From the NCBI RefSeq assembly GCF_001654455.1, contig NZ_CP015772.1, positions 1,488,001-1,552,000 on the forward strand: a stretch of DNA of 64,000 nucleotides, read 5' to 3'. This DNA comes from Niabella ginsenosidivorans (GTDB lineage Bacteria; Bacteroidota; Bacteroidia; Chitinophagales; Chitinophagaceae). The notes under the pieces were generated by a model, which was not told the origin of the DNA, made no database searches, and saw nothing but the letters and a program-made list of their open reading frames with translations. Position 1 is the first letter of the stretch. Each line of letters opens with the position of its first letter. This document shows, piece after piece, positions 54,855 through 63,362 of the stretch. The position numbers were made by a program, and so were the translations under genes.

Positions 54855-55026
54855 GGATGTGGGAATGCAGCGGCCGGAGATGGGCCTGTACGTGCGGCAG
54901 ATCTGCCCGGCCGGTAAATTTTTTTGATGATTTTTTTCTTTTCTTTCCTCAGTGGATATTGCATTGGATAACACCTGACAGCGGCAAAAAAGAAAAATAC
55001 AATTTATTAATGCTTAAATTTGACCT

Positions 55027-55467
55027 ATGACAAATACAGATGCCATGCAAAAAAAGATACACCAGGGCCATAACATAAAACGTTTCCGCGAAATGCTGGG
55101 CATAAAGCAGGATGCGCTGGCTGCTGACCTGGGCGATGACTGGAACCAGCAAAAAATTTCACTGCTGGAGCAAAAAGAAACTATTGATGCGCCCCTGCTG
55201 CAACAGGTAGCAGAAGCCTTAAAATTGCCCGTTGAAGCCATAAAAAATTTTGATGAAGATCAGGCAATTAACATAATCTCGAATACAGTTAACAATAATG
55301 ATAATGCCAACGGGAATACTTTATTTAGCTACTATCCAACCATTAATCCCATTGAAAAATGGCTGGAAGCTTTAGAGGAAAATAAAAAGCTGTATGAGCG
55401 TATGATCAAGGAGAAGGATGATATGATATACACCCTGCAAGCTATGCTTGAGAATATGAAAAAATAA
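55027..55467 (+). CDS. XRE-family helix-turn-helix protein, tandem copy 3
   Basis: A 146-residue paralogue. The N-terminal DNA-binding half equals copy 2, except Glu to Asp in NFDEDQ. The centre is NIISNTVNNNDNANGN then TLFSYYPTINP, close to copy 2 but with different length. The C-terminal helix is identical at the protein level, but its last codons carry silent changes (for example GAT for GAC), showing selection on the protein. Confidence 0.88.
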   Translation: MTNTDAMQKKIHQGHNIKRFREMLGIKQDALAADLGDDWNQQKISLLEQKETIDAPLLQQVAEALKLPVEAIKNFDEDQAINIISNTVNNNDNANGNTLFSYYPTINPIEKWLEALEENKKLYERMIKEKDDMIYTLQAMLENMKK

Positions 55468-55761
55468 GAATGGATTGATGGCAGCGGCTGCATCCATTGG
55501 TCTTTACCTATAATTTTTATCTTTTACGTCCTCCGCATATGTTGCGTTCTGAAGCTTCAGAATAGTGGTATGTTTGCATTTTTCAATAGGCCGCCCTTTA
55601 CAGGGCTCCATTCCGGATAAGGCATTTATTTTACCAACGGGTTGCCCTTACAGGGCTGTCTCATAAGGGGAATATGTCGGTAAATAGAGGCTATCAGGTG
55701 CTCCTTGAGTCTGCCTCAGCGAAGTGCCCCGCTGTAATATGGAAAGGTTAAACAACTGCTG
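55468..55761. repeat. Non-coding gap with GCCCTTTACAGGGC palindromes
   Basis: Two short palindromes, GCCCTTTACAGGGC at 55593-55606 and GCCCTTACAGGGC at 55644-55656, 51 bp apart. No gene is supported. It separates the XRE array from the converging purU gene. Confidence 0.55.
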
Positions 55762-56595
55762 TCAGTTCTCAAATACCACGGTCTTATTATTGTCAACAAT
55801 TACACGGTCCTGCAGCACTAATTGCAGGGCTTTGGCAAGCACGGCTTCTTCCACTTCCTTCCCTAAAACAACCATATCCTTAACGGAATGCGCATGATTA
55901 ACAGGAATGATCTGCTGTGCAATGATCGGCCCTTCATCCAGTGTGTCCGTTACAAAATGGGCAGTGGCGCCAATCAGCTTTACACCCCGCTCGTGCGCCT
56001 GCCGGTATGGATTGGCCCCAATAAATGCCGGCAGGAAAGAATGGTGAATATTAATGATCTGCCGGGGATAAGCGGCCACAAACTGGGGCGACAGGATCCT
56101 CATAAACTTAGCCAGTACAATATAGTCAAACGTGTGCTTATTAAGTACGTTCAGTAATTCCTTTTCAAAAGCTTCCCTGCTTTTGTTAGTGTGATCCACC
56201 TGGTGAAAGGGAATATCAAACTTTTCGGTCAGCGGTCTTAAAGTGTCATGGTTACCGATCACGCATTCAACAGAAGCGCCCAGGGTGTTAAAATAATTAC
56301 GCAGCAATATATCTCCCAGGCAATGATATTCTTTAGTAACCAGCACGGCTATTTTTTTTTGCTGCGCATTGTTCATAAGGATACTGCTGTTTTGCGGAAG
56401 CACTGCTCTTAAGCGTTGTTCCAGTCCGGTTGTCTGGGAAGGCGCGCCGGCTATTTCCAGCCTCAGGTAAAACCGGTTCTCATCAACAGTCACATATTCG
56501 CGCATTGAAATGATATTAAGCCCGGCATCTGCCATTACCTTTGAAACGGATGCCACAAGCCCTACCTGGTCTGCGCACTGTATTAAAATAATCAT
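55762..56595 (-). CDS. purU: Formyltetrahydrofolate deformylase
   Basis: Hydrolyses 10-formyl-THF to formate and THF, balancing the one-carbon pool. The 277 residues have an N-terminal ACT domain (residues 1-75, ADQVGLVASVSKVMADAGLN), and a formyltransferase-fold domain with KIAVLVTKEYHCLGDIL, GNHDTLRP, the catalytic INIHHSFLPAFIGANPYRQA (Asn-His) and GATAHFVTDTLDEGPIIAQ with the catalytic Asp. Divergent from bshC with 72 bp between start codons. Confidence 0.94.
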   Translation of the reverse strand: MIILIQCADQVGLVASVSKVMADAGLNIISMREYVTVDENRFYLRLEIAGAPSQTTGLEQRLRAVLPQNSSILMNNAQQKKIAVLVTKEYHCLGDILLRNYFNTLGASVECVIGNHDTLRPLTEKFDIPFHQVDHTNKSREAFEKELLNVLNKHTFDYIVLAKFMRILSPQFVAAYPRQIINIHHSFLPAFIGANPYRQAHERGVKLIGATAHFVTDTLDEGPIIAQQIIPVNHAHSVKDMVVLGKEVEEAVLAKALQLVLQDRVIVDNNKTVVFEN

Positions 56596-56667
56596 TTGCT
56601 AAAAATAAAACTATTTCATTTTAAAAATGTTATTGTATTTTTCAATCTGGATCGTAATTGGTTTTGT

Positions 56668-58269
56668 ATGGATTGTAGGAGCACTACTATTTCTTATGCG
56701 GAAACCGGTTTCTTTAGTAAGCTGGTGGTCGATTATTTAAATGAGAACGGACTGTTAAAGCCGTTCTGCAATGAATTTCCGTCTGAGGCTGCTCTTAAAA
56801 ACGCCATTGAAAGAAGAAAAGCAGTTACCGTAAACCGGGCTTTGCTGGTGCAGGCATTGACGGAGCAATATGCAGCAACTGCAACCAGTGAAAAAGTACA
56901 GGAGCAGATCCGCTTATTGCAAAAGGAAACAACCTTTACCATTGTAACGGCGCATCAGCCAAATATTTTTACAGGGCCGCTCTATTTTATTTACAAGATC
57001 CTGCATGCCATTAAACTGGCTGCATATTGCAAGCAGTTGTTTCCTCAATATGATTTTGTTCCTGTTTATTACATGGGAAGCGAAGATGCCGACCTGGCAG
57101 AACTGGGAGAGGTTGTTGTTAACGGCGAAAAACTGATATGGAGCACGGGGCAGACCGGTGCTGTGGGAAGAATGAAGGTAGACCACCTGCTGCTGGAGCT
57201 GCTTGGCCGGATTGAAGCACAGGTGGGCGTATTGCCTTACGGGCCGGACATTGTTGCACAGCTGAAAGCATTTTATAAAGAAGGCGCATCCATACAGGAG
57301 GCGACCCTGCAATTGGTAAATGAATTGTTTGCAGATTATGGCCTGGTAGTGGTGATTCCTGATAGTCCGCTTTTAAAATCGGTAGCAAAAGACCTTTTCA
57401 AAGATGAATTGCTGAACGGAAGGTCATCCGGCCTGGTGGCAGAAACCGCGCAGCAGTTAGTGGATGCAGGGTATAAAGTACAGGCGCACAGCCGGGAGAT
57501 CAATTTATTTTATCTTACGGATGAAGGCCGGTATCGGATTGAGCGAGAGGGCGACCACTGGAAAGCAATGGACAGCCGTTATTTATTTACCAGAGAGACG
57601 CTGTTAAGAGAGGTGGATGAGCATCCGGAACGGTTTAGCCCCAATGTGATCTTACGGCCCCTGTTCCAGGAAATGATCCTCCCAAATGTACTTTTCATTG
57701 GCGGCGGGGGAGAGCTGGCCTACTGGCTGCAGCTAAAAAAGATATTTGATCATTACACGGTGCCTTACCCGTTATTGGTACTGCGTAATTCGTTTCTCTT
57801 TATCAATAAAAAGCAGAAGGAGCTTGTTGAAAAATTAGGTTTTCCCGTTCCGCAGTTGTTTCATACTTCCTTTGATCTTAAGAAACAATGGATCGAAGTC
57901 CATACAACCAACAACCTTGATGTGGACAAAACTTCTGATGCGCTGGCAAAGAATTATGACAGCCTTAAAAAGCAGGCAGCGCTCATTGATAGTACCCTGG
58001 TACAGCATATTAGCGCGCTGGAAACCGTGGCGCAGAAAAAAATCACTGAATTAGGAAAGAAAATGCTGCGCGCTGAAAAACGCAATCACCAGGATGCCAT
58101 GAACCAGGTAGAAAAGTTGAAGAACCAGCTATTCCCCGGGGGTAGTCTTCAGGAGCGGGTGGAAAATTTTATCCCGTTGTATGCCCGGTATGGAAAACCG
58201 CTGATGGATGCGCTTTATAAACATTCTTTAGGACTGGAACAGCAATTTGTGATCCTGGAAGAAGGATAG
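56668..58269 (+). CDS. bshC: Bacillithiol biosynthesis cysteine-adding enzyme BshC
   Basis: Last step of bacillithiol synthesis, adding cysteine to glucosaminyl-malate. The ATG at 56668 (MDCRSTTISYAETGFFSKL) is preferred because the 24 codons upstream are hydrophobic AT-rich noise. In the 533 residues: TIVTAHQPNIFTGPLYFIYK near residue 92, FVPVYYMGSEDADLAELGEV, LRPLFQEMILPNVLFIGGGG, a C-terminal coiled coil (about 420-500) that usually mediates dimerisation, and FIPLYARYGKPLMDALYK. bshA and bshB are not in the window. Confidence 0.93.
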   Translation: MDCRSTTISYAETGFFSKLVVDYLNENGLLKPFCNEFPSEAALKNAIERRKAVTVNRALLVQALTEQYAATATSEKVQEQIRLLQKETTFTIVTAHQPNIFTGPLYFIYKILHAIKLAAYCKQLFPQYDFVPVYYMGSEDADLAELGEVVVNGEKLIWSTGQTGAVGRMKVDHLLLELLGRIEAQVGVLPYGPDIVAQLKAFYKEGASIQEATLQLVNELFADYGLVVVIPDSPLLKSVAKDLFKDELLNGRSSGLVAETAQQLVDAGYKVQAHSREINLFYLTDEGRYRIEREGDHWKAMDSRYLFTRETLLREVDEHPERFSPNVILRPLFQEMILPNVLFIGGGGELAYWLQLKKIFDHYTVPYPLLVLRNSFLFINKKQKELVEKLGFPVPQLFHTSFDLKKQWIEVHTTNNLDVDKTSDALAKNYDSLKKQAALIDSTLVQHISALETVAQKKITELGKKMLRAEKRNHQDAMNQVEKLKNQLFPGGSLQERVENFIPLYARYGKPLMDALYKHSLGLEQQFVILEEG

Positions 58270-59235
58270 AGAATATTGCGGTGCGCTGCACCTTTGTTGG
58301 AATATGGAATCCTGTTCTATAGAGATGACGCCGCTCTGCGGCAACATTGTCATGCAGTTCCGGTGCAGCGCACCGGGAAATTATTAGGTTCCGGAGTATA
58401 GTAATTATAGAGCCGCGGCGCTGCGAAACAGGATGATGCGGAATGTTTGAATATTTTCTGAGTTTTTACAAATCCGGCCCCTTTATTGAAAATGGAATAT
58501 CGTTCCGCGAAGATAGTACCGCTCTGCGGTAATATCGTTATGAAGGTACCGGTGCAGCGCACCGGAAGATCATTAGCTGCTGAAGCAGAATAGTTATAGA
58601 GCCGCAGCGCGGCGAAACAGGATAATGTGGGATGTTTGAATATTTTCTTGATATTTATCAATCCGGCATCTTTGTTGAAAATGGAATATCGTACCGAAAG
58701 ATCGTGTTGCCCTGTGGTAATATCGTTATGAAGGTACCGGTGCAGCGCACCGGGAAATTATTAGGTTCCGGAGTATAGCAAATTATAGAGCCGCGGCTGC
58801 GAAACAGGATGATGTGGAATGTCTGAATATTTCCTGAGTTTTTACAAATCCGGCATCTTTGTTGAAAATGGAATATCGTACCGAAAGATCGTGTTGCCCT
58901 GTGGTAATATCGTTATGAAGGTACCGGTGCAGCGCACCGGGAAATTATTAGGTTCCGGAGTATAGCAAATTATAGAGCCGCAACGCGGCGAAACAGGATA
59001 ATGAGGGATGTTTGAATATTTTTCCTGAGTTTTTGTAAATCCGGCCCCTTTATTGAAAATGGAATATCGTTCCGCGAAGATAGTACCGCTCTGCGGTAAT
59101 ATCGTTATGAAGGTACCGGTGCAGCGCACCGGAAGATCATTAGCTGCTGAAGCAGAATAGTTATAGAGCCGCAGCGCGGCGAAACAGGATAATGCGGAAT
59201 ATTTGAATATGTTCCTGAGTTTTTGTAAATTTAAC
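58270..59235. repeat. Five-copy ~188-bp palindromic repeat array upstream of a Y1 transposase
   Basis: The palindrome CCGGTGCAGCGCACCGG occurs at 58360, 58549, 58737, 58924 and 59116, spaced 189, 188, 187 and 192 bp. Each unit also has a CCGC..GCGG element before it and GAGCCGC..GCGGCG or a variant after it. Two unit types alternate (A-B-A-A-B): A has TTAGGTTCCGGAGTATAG, B has TTAGCTGCTGAAGCAGAATA. The array ends about 20 bp before the transposase start. Reading frames on the minus strand across it are byproducts of the repeat. Confidence 0.88.
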
Positions 59236-59255
59236 GGTAACCTAAATATATTGCT

Positions 59256-59732
59256 ATGGCAAACACCTATACACAATGTTATCTGCATTTGGTTTTCTCT
59301 CCTAAAAACCGGGAAGCTTTAATTGCAAAAGAATGGAAAACGAATCTGGAAAAATACATTACCGGTATTGTTCAGAACCATAAGCACAAACTCCTGGCAA
59401 TTGGAGCAATGCCGGACCACATCCACATTTTTATCGGGTATAATGTAAACCAGTTGATCCCTGACCTGGTAGAAGCCATTAAAACATCTTCCAACGCCTG
59501 GGTCAAACAAAACAGATTTACAAGGTACAAATTTGAATGGCAACGCGGATACGGGGCCTTTACCCATTCCCATTCCCAGGTAGCTACACTGGTAAAATAT
59601 GTTCTCTCACAGGAAGAACATCATAAAAGGAAAAACTTTCGGGAAGAGTACCTGGGTCTTTTACATGAATATCAGATAGCTTATAAGAACGAATATCTTT
59701 TTGACTTTTTTGAGGACACGGGCAGTTTCTAA
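59256..59732 (+). CDS. IS200/IS605-type (RAYT-like) Y1 transposase
   Basis: A 158-residue HUH single-strand transposase: YLHLVFSPKNREALI near the start, the HUH metal-binding motif in GAMPDHIHIFIG (residues about 48-59), WQRGYGAFTHSHSQ, and the nucleophile tyrosine in LVKYVLSQEEHHKRK near residue 115. No accessory TnpB follows. The position immediately downstream of a palindromic repeat array suggests a REP-associated tyrosine transposase acting on those palindromes. Confidence 0.9.
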   Translation: MANTYTQCYLHLVFSPKNREALIAKEWKTNLEKYITGIVQNHKHKLLAIGAMPDHIHIFIGYNVNQLIPDLVEAIKTSSNAWVKQNRFTRYKFEWQRGYGAFTHSHSQVATLVKYVLSQEEHHKRKNFREEYLGLLHEYQIAYKNEYLFDFFEDTGSF

Positions 59733-59863
59733 GTGTATTAGAAGCAGGACGGGTCATCTATAAAAGGTGTATATACTGGTATATTCAATTGCGCGTAAAT
59801 CTCTCAGTCTTTCGGCGTAACGGGCCTCTCAAAAATGGAAGTCCGGGAACCGGAATGCCCGCT

Positions 59864-60379
59864 TCAGTCATCAAACTCATTGGGTTGACCTGCATCCTTT
59901 AACCGGCCAACTTTTAGCAGCACTTCGTCTTCCAATGCTTTCTTGTAATTGGCGATCTTTTTATGGGTGGCTTCATCTGATGCCCCGATGATCTGCGCAG
60001 CCAGGATGCCCGCATTCTTTGCGGCATTCAGCGCCACGGTGGCCACAGGTACGCCATTGGGCATTTGTAGAATGCTCAGTACAGAATCCCATCCGTCAAT
60101 GGAGTTGCTTGATTTTACGGGTACACCGATTACAGGCAGCGTAGTAACGGAGGCAATCATTCCCGGCAAATGCGCAGCACCTCCGGCACCTGCTATGATC
60201 ACTTTTAATCCACGTTCCTTTGCTTTTTCAGCATAATGAATCATCCTGAGAGGAGTGCGATGCGCAGATACAACGGTTATTTCGTATTCGATACCCAGCT
60301 CTTTTAAAACTGCAGCAGCCGGTTCCATTACCGGAAGATCACTGTCGCTGCCCATAATGATGCCTACCTGTATTGCCAT
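59864..60379 (-). CDS. purE: N5-carboxyaminoimidazole ribonucleotide mutase (PurE)
   Basis: Moves the carboxyl group in purine synthesis. The 171-residue class I PurE has [12 protein letters not shown] near residue 8, [15 protein letters not shown] with the active-site His, [15 protein letters not shown], and [11 protein letters not shown] with [20 protein letters not shown]. The usual partner purK is not adjacent. Confidence 0.95.
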   Translation of the reverse strand: MAIQVGIIMGSDSDLPVMEPAAAVLKELGIEYEITVVSAHRTPLRMIHYAEKAKERGLKVIIAGAGGAAHLPGMIASVTTLPVIGVPVKSSNSIDGWDSVLSILQMPNGVPVATVALNAAKNAGILAAQIIGASDEATHKKIANYKKALEDEVLLKVGRLKDAGQPNEFDD

Positions 60380-60777
60380 GCTGCAAAGAACGGTAAAAAG
60401 TAGCTACCTTAAAATATATTTTTGAAACAGAGCGCTGAAGGAATCCTGCTGCCACCTGCACCGCAGCTGAAGTGAGTGACACAACGATGCCGAGGTGGTG
60501 CACTGCAGCTGACAAAAAATAAGGCCCGGCACTTAAAGATAGGAATAGTCATATGCCTCTGGCTGGGCACAGGGGTGAACGAATAGCTCTGCCACTCATA
60601 CACCAATCAGTATGCACATTATTGGCGTTGTTTTGATCGAAGACTTCGTTTTTATTCTTATTCGTGCATTAGTGGCAGATTTTATATTTTTATATATCCG
60701 CCCTCACAGGAAGTACCTTGAATGCCGTTTTTCATTTCGCTTTCTGTACATTTGAAAAAATTAATGCCGGTCTGAAG
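60380..60777. other. Intergenic region between purE and pncB
   Basis: No gene is supported. CGCAGCTGAAGTGAGTGACA near 60464 and GTGCACTGCAGCTG near 60497 form an imperfect inverted repeat around GCAGCTG. The pncB promoter candidate lies at 60747-60754. Confidence 0.5.
60747..60754 (+). promoter_or_regulatory. Candidate -7 element for pncB
   Basis: TACATTTG matches TAnnTTTG and lies 23 nt before the ATG at 60778, which supports that ATG over the upstream TTG at 60718. Confidence 0.4.
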
Positions 60778-61965
60778 ATGAAGCAAGCTGAATTCCCGTT
60801 CCCGTCCGTATCGATACTTGATAATGATTTTTATAAGTTTACCATGCAATGCGCGGTCATGCAACTGTTCCCTGATGTACGGGCCCGGTATACCTTTATT
60901 AACCGGGGCAACCATGAATTTCCTGAAGGGTTCGGGGATGCTTTACAAAAACAGATTGCCCGTATGGCTGAGTTAAGGCTGACAAAAGAGGAACAAAAAT
61001 ACCTTGCAAAAAATTGTCCGTATCTGAACGCGGCTTACCTGGATCTGCTGGCCGGCTATCAGTATGATCCCGGCGAGGTGCATATTGAGCAGCATGGTAA
61101 GGATCTTACGGTAACAGTGGAAGGGCATTGGTTCCGGACCATCCTGTGGGAAGTACCGATCTTATTTCTGATAAGCGAATTATACTACCGCATTACCCAC
61201 CAGGACCGGGCAGGTGATAATGCGGTCATTAAAAATACGATTGAAAAAACCGGGATCTACAAAGATCTGGGTGTTCCTGTTGCAGAATTCGGAACCCGCC
61301 GGAGGCATTCTTACAGGGTACAGCAACTGGTAGTGAATAGTCTGGCAAAACATGGTGGCAGCAGCTTTGTGGGAACAAGCAATGTGCACCTGGCTATGGC
61401 TTCTAAAACAAGGCCCATCGGCACGCATGCCCATGAATGGTTCATGTTCCATGGTGCTAAATTTGGGTTTACCATGGCCAATGCGCTGAGCCTGGAACAC
61501 TGGACGGATGTATACCGGGGGGATCTTGGGGTGGCACTTTCCGATACTTATACCAATGATGTTTTTTTTGAGCAGTTTGATAAAAAATTTGCAAAGCTTT
61601 TTGATGGGGTAAGGCATGATAGCGGCGATCCTATTGCATATGCAGAAAAAGTGATTGCCCATTACAAAAAACTGGGCATTAACCCTGCCTATAAATTCAT
61701 TATTTTTTCTGACGGGCTCAATACCGAAAAAGTGGCTGAAATTACGCATGCCACAAAAGATAAGATCGGTATTTCATTTGGTATTGGTACCAATCTTACC
61801 AATGATGTGGGGTTGCATCCTATGAATATTGTAATGAAGCTAACAGGCGTTCAGTTTGACGGAAAGCGATGGGTGCCTACGGTAAAACTTTCTGATGAAA
61901 AAGGTAAACATACCGGTGAGCCCAAAATGATTCAACTGGCAAAGGAAGTTTTAGGAATTGAGTAA
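60778..61965 (+). CDS. pncB: Nicotinate phosphoribosyltransferase
   Basis: Preiss-Handler NAD salvage. Start at ATG 60778 (MKQAEFPFPSVSILDNDFYK). In the 395 residues: DNDFYKFTMQCAVMQLFPD, YTFINRGNHEFP, EFGTRRRHSYRVQQLVV near residue 175 with catalytic residues, GTSNVHLAMASKTRPIGTHAHEWFM (His autophosphorylation region near 215), VRHDSGDP, IIFSDGLNTEK and the GIGTNLTND phosphate site. Confidence 0.95.
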   Translation: MKQAEFPFPSVSILDNDFYKFTMQCAVMQLFPDVRARYTFINRGNHEFPEGFGDALQKQIARMAELRLTKEEQKYLAKNCPYLNAAYLDLLAGYQYDPGEVHIEQHGKDLTVTVEGHWFRTILWEVPILFLISELYYRITHQDRAGDNAVIKNTIEKTGIYKDLGVPVAEFGTRRRHSYRVQQLVVNSLAKHGGSSFVGTSNVHLAMASKTRPIGTHAHEWFMFHGAKFGFTMANALSLEHWTDVYRGDLGVALSDTYTNDVFFEQFDKKFAKLFDGVRHDSGDPIAYAEKVIAHYKKLGINPAYKFIIFSDGLNTEKVAEITHATKDKIGISFGIGTNLTNDVGLHPMNIVMKLTGVQFDGKRWVPTVKLSDEKGKHTGEPKMIQLAKEVLGIE

Positions 61966-62168
61966 CAGATATATATAAATTTATTTATATTAAATATTTT
62001 ATTTAGGTTTTTGGTAACAGAAAACAGGGATGCATGTCCTAACTTTGCGCTGGTTTTTAGGAATTTTACAAATTGTTAATTTCCGGCCATTACAGAAGAT
62101 CTTATAAGATCAGTTTAAACCTTACAATTATTGTTAGTATCTAATTAAAAAAAGTAATTTTTTTAACT

Positions 62169-62915
62169 ATGAGGTTTTTTGTTGTCAAAAAGATAATGCC
62201 CTTTATACTGTTCCTTACTGCGGTTGTTAATCTTTCGTGGCGTTCAGATGTTCCGTTGCCCGTGAAAAGCGACCTGGGGATCATGAACCAGTACCGGCTG
62301 TTTTACAATTTAGGTGTAAAATTTACTTATTATAATATTGCCTATGATAGTCTTCATCTGAACCTGCAGGGATTATCGGAAAAAGCATTTATTTATGCGC
62401 TGAACGGTTTTGAGGAGCTGCAGCAGGAGGGGATTGCTAAAAATGATTCTATCATAACAATCATTGATTTTGATCAGCCAAGCACCAGCAAAAGGATGTA
62501 TATAGTGGACCTTAAAAATTACAAAGTACTGTTCAATACATGGGTGGCACATGGCAAAAATACCGGAACGCTGATGGCTTCTTCTTTTGGCAACACGATG
62601 TCTTCTAATAAAAGCAGTCTTGGTTTTTACCTGACGGATCAGCCTTATTATGGCGACAACGGGTATTCGCTGAAACTGATCGGATTGGAAAAGGGGATTA
62701 ATGATATGGCGTTGCAGCGGGCAATTGTGCTGCATGGAGCGGCTTACGTAAGCCAGTCGAGCATTAATCAACTGGGCTACCTGGGCAGGAGCTTTGGATG
62801 CCCGGCCGTTCCGCGTGAATTATCCAGGCCCATTATTGAAACCATTAAAGAAGGATCTGTTCTGTTTATTTATAACAGTTCCTATGCGCCTACCATACGG
62901 TATGTATACAGCTAA
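62169..62915 (+). CDS. Murein L,D-transpeptidase catalytic-domain family protein (secreted)
   Basis: A 248-residue protein with an N-terminal signal segment (KKIMPFILFLTAVVNLSW). The L,D-transpeptidase-like part contains IIDFDQPSTSKRMYIVDLKN, the VAHGKNTG segment, AIVLHGAAYVS and the catalytic-cysteine motif YLGRSFGCPAVPRE near residues 207-217, in which Cys and the upstream His (LHG) match the YkuD-type active site. It probably modifies peptidoglycan cross-links. A strong GC hairpin follows. Confidence 0.88.
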   Translation: MRFFVVKKIMPFILFLTAVVNLSWRSDVPLPVKSDLGIMNQYRLFYNLGVKFTYYNIAYDSLHLNLQGLSEKAFIYALNGFEELQQEGIAKNDSIITIIDFDQPSTSKRMYIVDLKNYKVLFNTWVAHGKNTGTLMASSFGNTMSSNKSSLGFYLTDQPYYGDNGYSLKLIGLEKGINDMALQRAIVLHGAAYVSQSSINQLGYLGRSFGCPAVPRELSRPIIETIKEGSVLFIYNSSYAPTIRYVYS

Positions 62916-62940
62916 TTGATGATGCAATATAAAACTAACA

Positions 62941-62970
62941 GGGAGCCGGGCAAAAACCCGGCTCCCTACG
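62941..62970 (+). terminator. Terminator hairpin after the L,D-transpeptidase gene
   Basis: GGGAGCCGGG at 62941-62950 and CCCGGCTCCC at 62957-62966 form a perfect 10-bp stem with a 6-nt A-rich loop. The T tail is short. Confidence 0.75.
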
Positions 62971-63362
62971 TTTGCAGAGAACAGATGCTTTTATATAAAT
63001 AATACCTTTTACATTAAACCCCGTTCAATAAGTAATGTCATGGAGCTTGTCGAACCATGATTCATTTGACAAACTTCCTTCGTCAGGAAAACAATACTCT
63101 TTTAAAAGTATACTACTGGTATAAGCTCTGTATCGTTTTGCTGCTGTAATATGGCATTACAACGATGCACAGGCCGGCCCGGCATGCGGCTGCGTTAAGA
63201 TCTTTACAAGAAAGGGAAACTCAATACTGATTGTTAGCTAAAACTTTTTCTGTGCAGTTCTGTGTAATCCGTGAGGGTGTTCTTTATAGAGTTTCATGTT
63301 TTTTGAGATAAAAGGGATGCAAAAAAATATCCGTATTTTTAATGGGTATAAACGAAATTTTT
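62971..63362. other. Intergenic region before the sialate O-acetylesterase gene
   Basis: No gene supported. It holds GTCATGGAGCTTGTCGAACC near 63037, related in style to the GTCAGGCTGAGCC repeat near 39928. Confidence 0.45.

Larger units (their letters stand above)
53770..55480 (+). repeat. Tandem triplication of XRE gene plus upstream region (period about 610-620 bp)
   Basis: Start codons lie at 53799, 54408 and 55027, spaced 609 and 619 bp. The noncoding stretch between copies (starting GGATGTGGGAATGCAGCGGC) is nearly identical after copies 1 and 2 and absent after copy 3, so the unit includes the promoter and ends with the intergenic segment. Confidence 0.9.

Noticed and set aside
58270-59235. 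CRISPR array
   Set aside because: Units of about 188 bp are repeats throughout, with no short repeat/unique spacer pattern and no cas genes nearby.
58350-59288. Minus-strand frames of 103 and 148 codons over the repeat array
   Set aside because: Their peptide repeats follow directly from the 188-bp DNA repeat; unit spacing varies (187-192 bp), so a frame is not maintained across the array.
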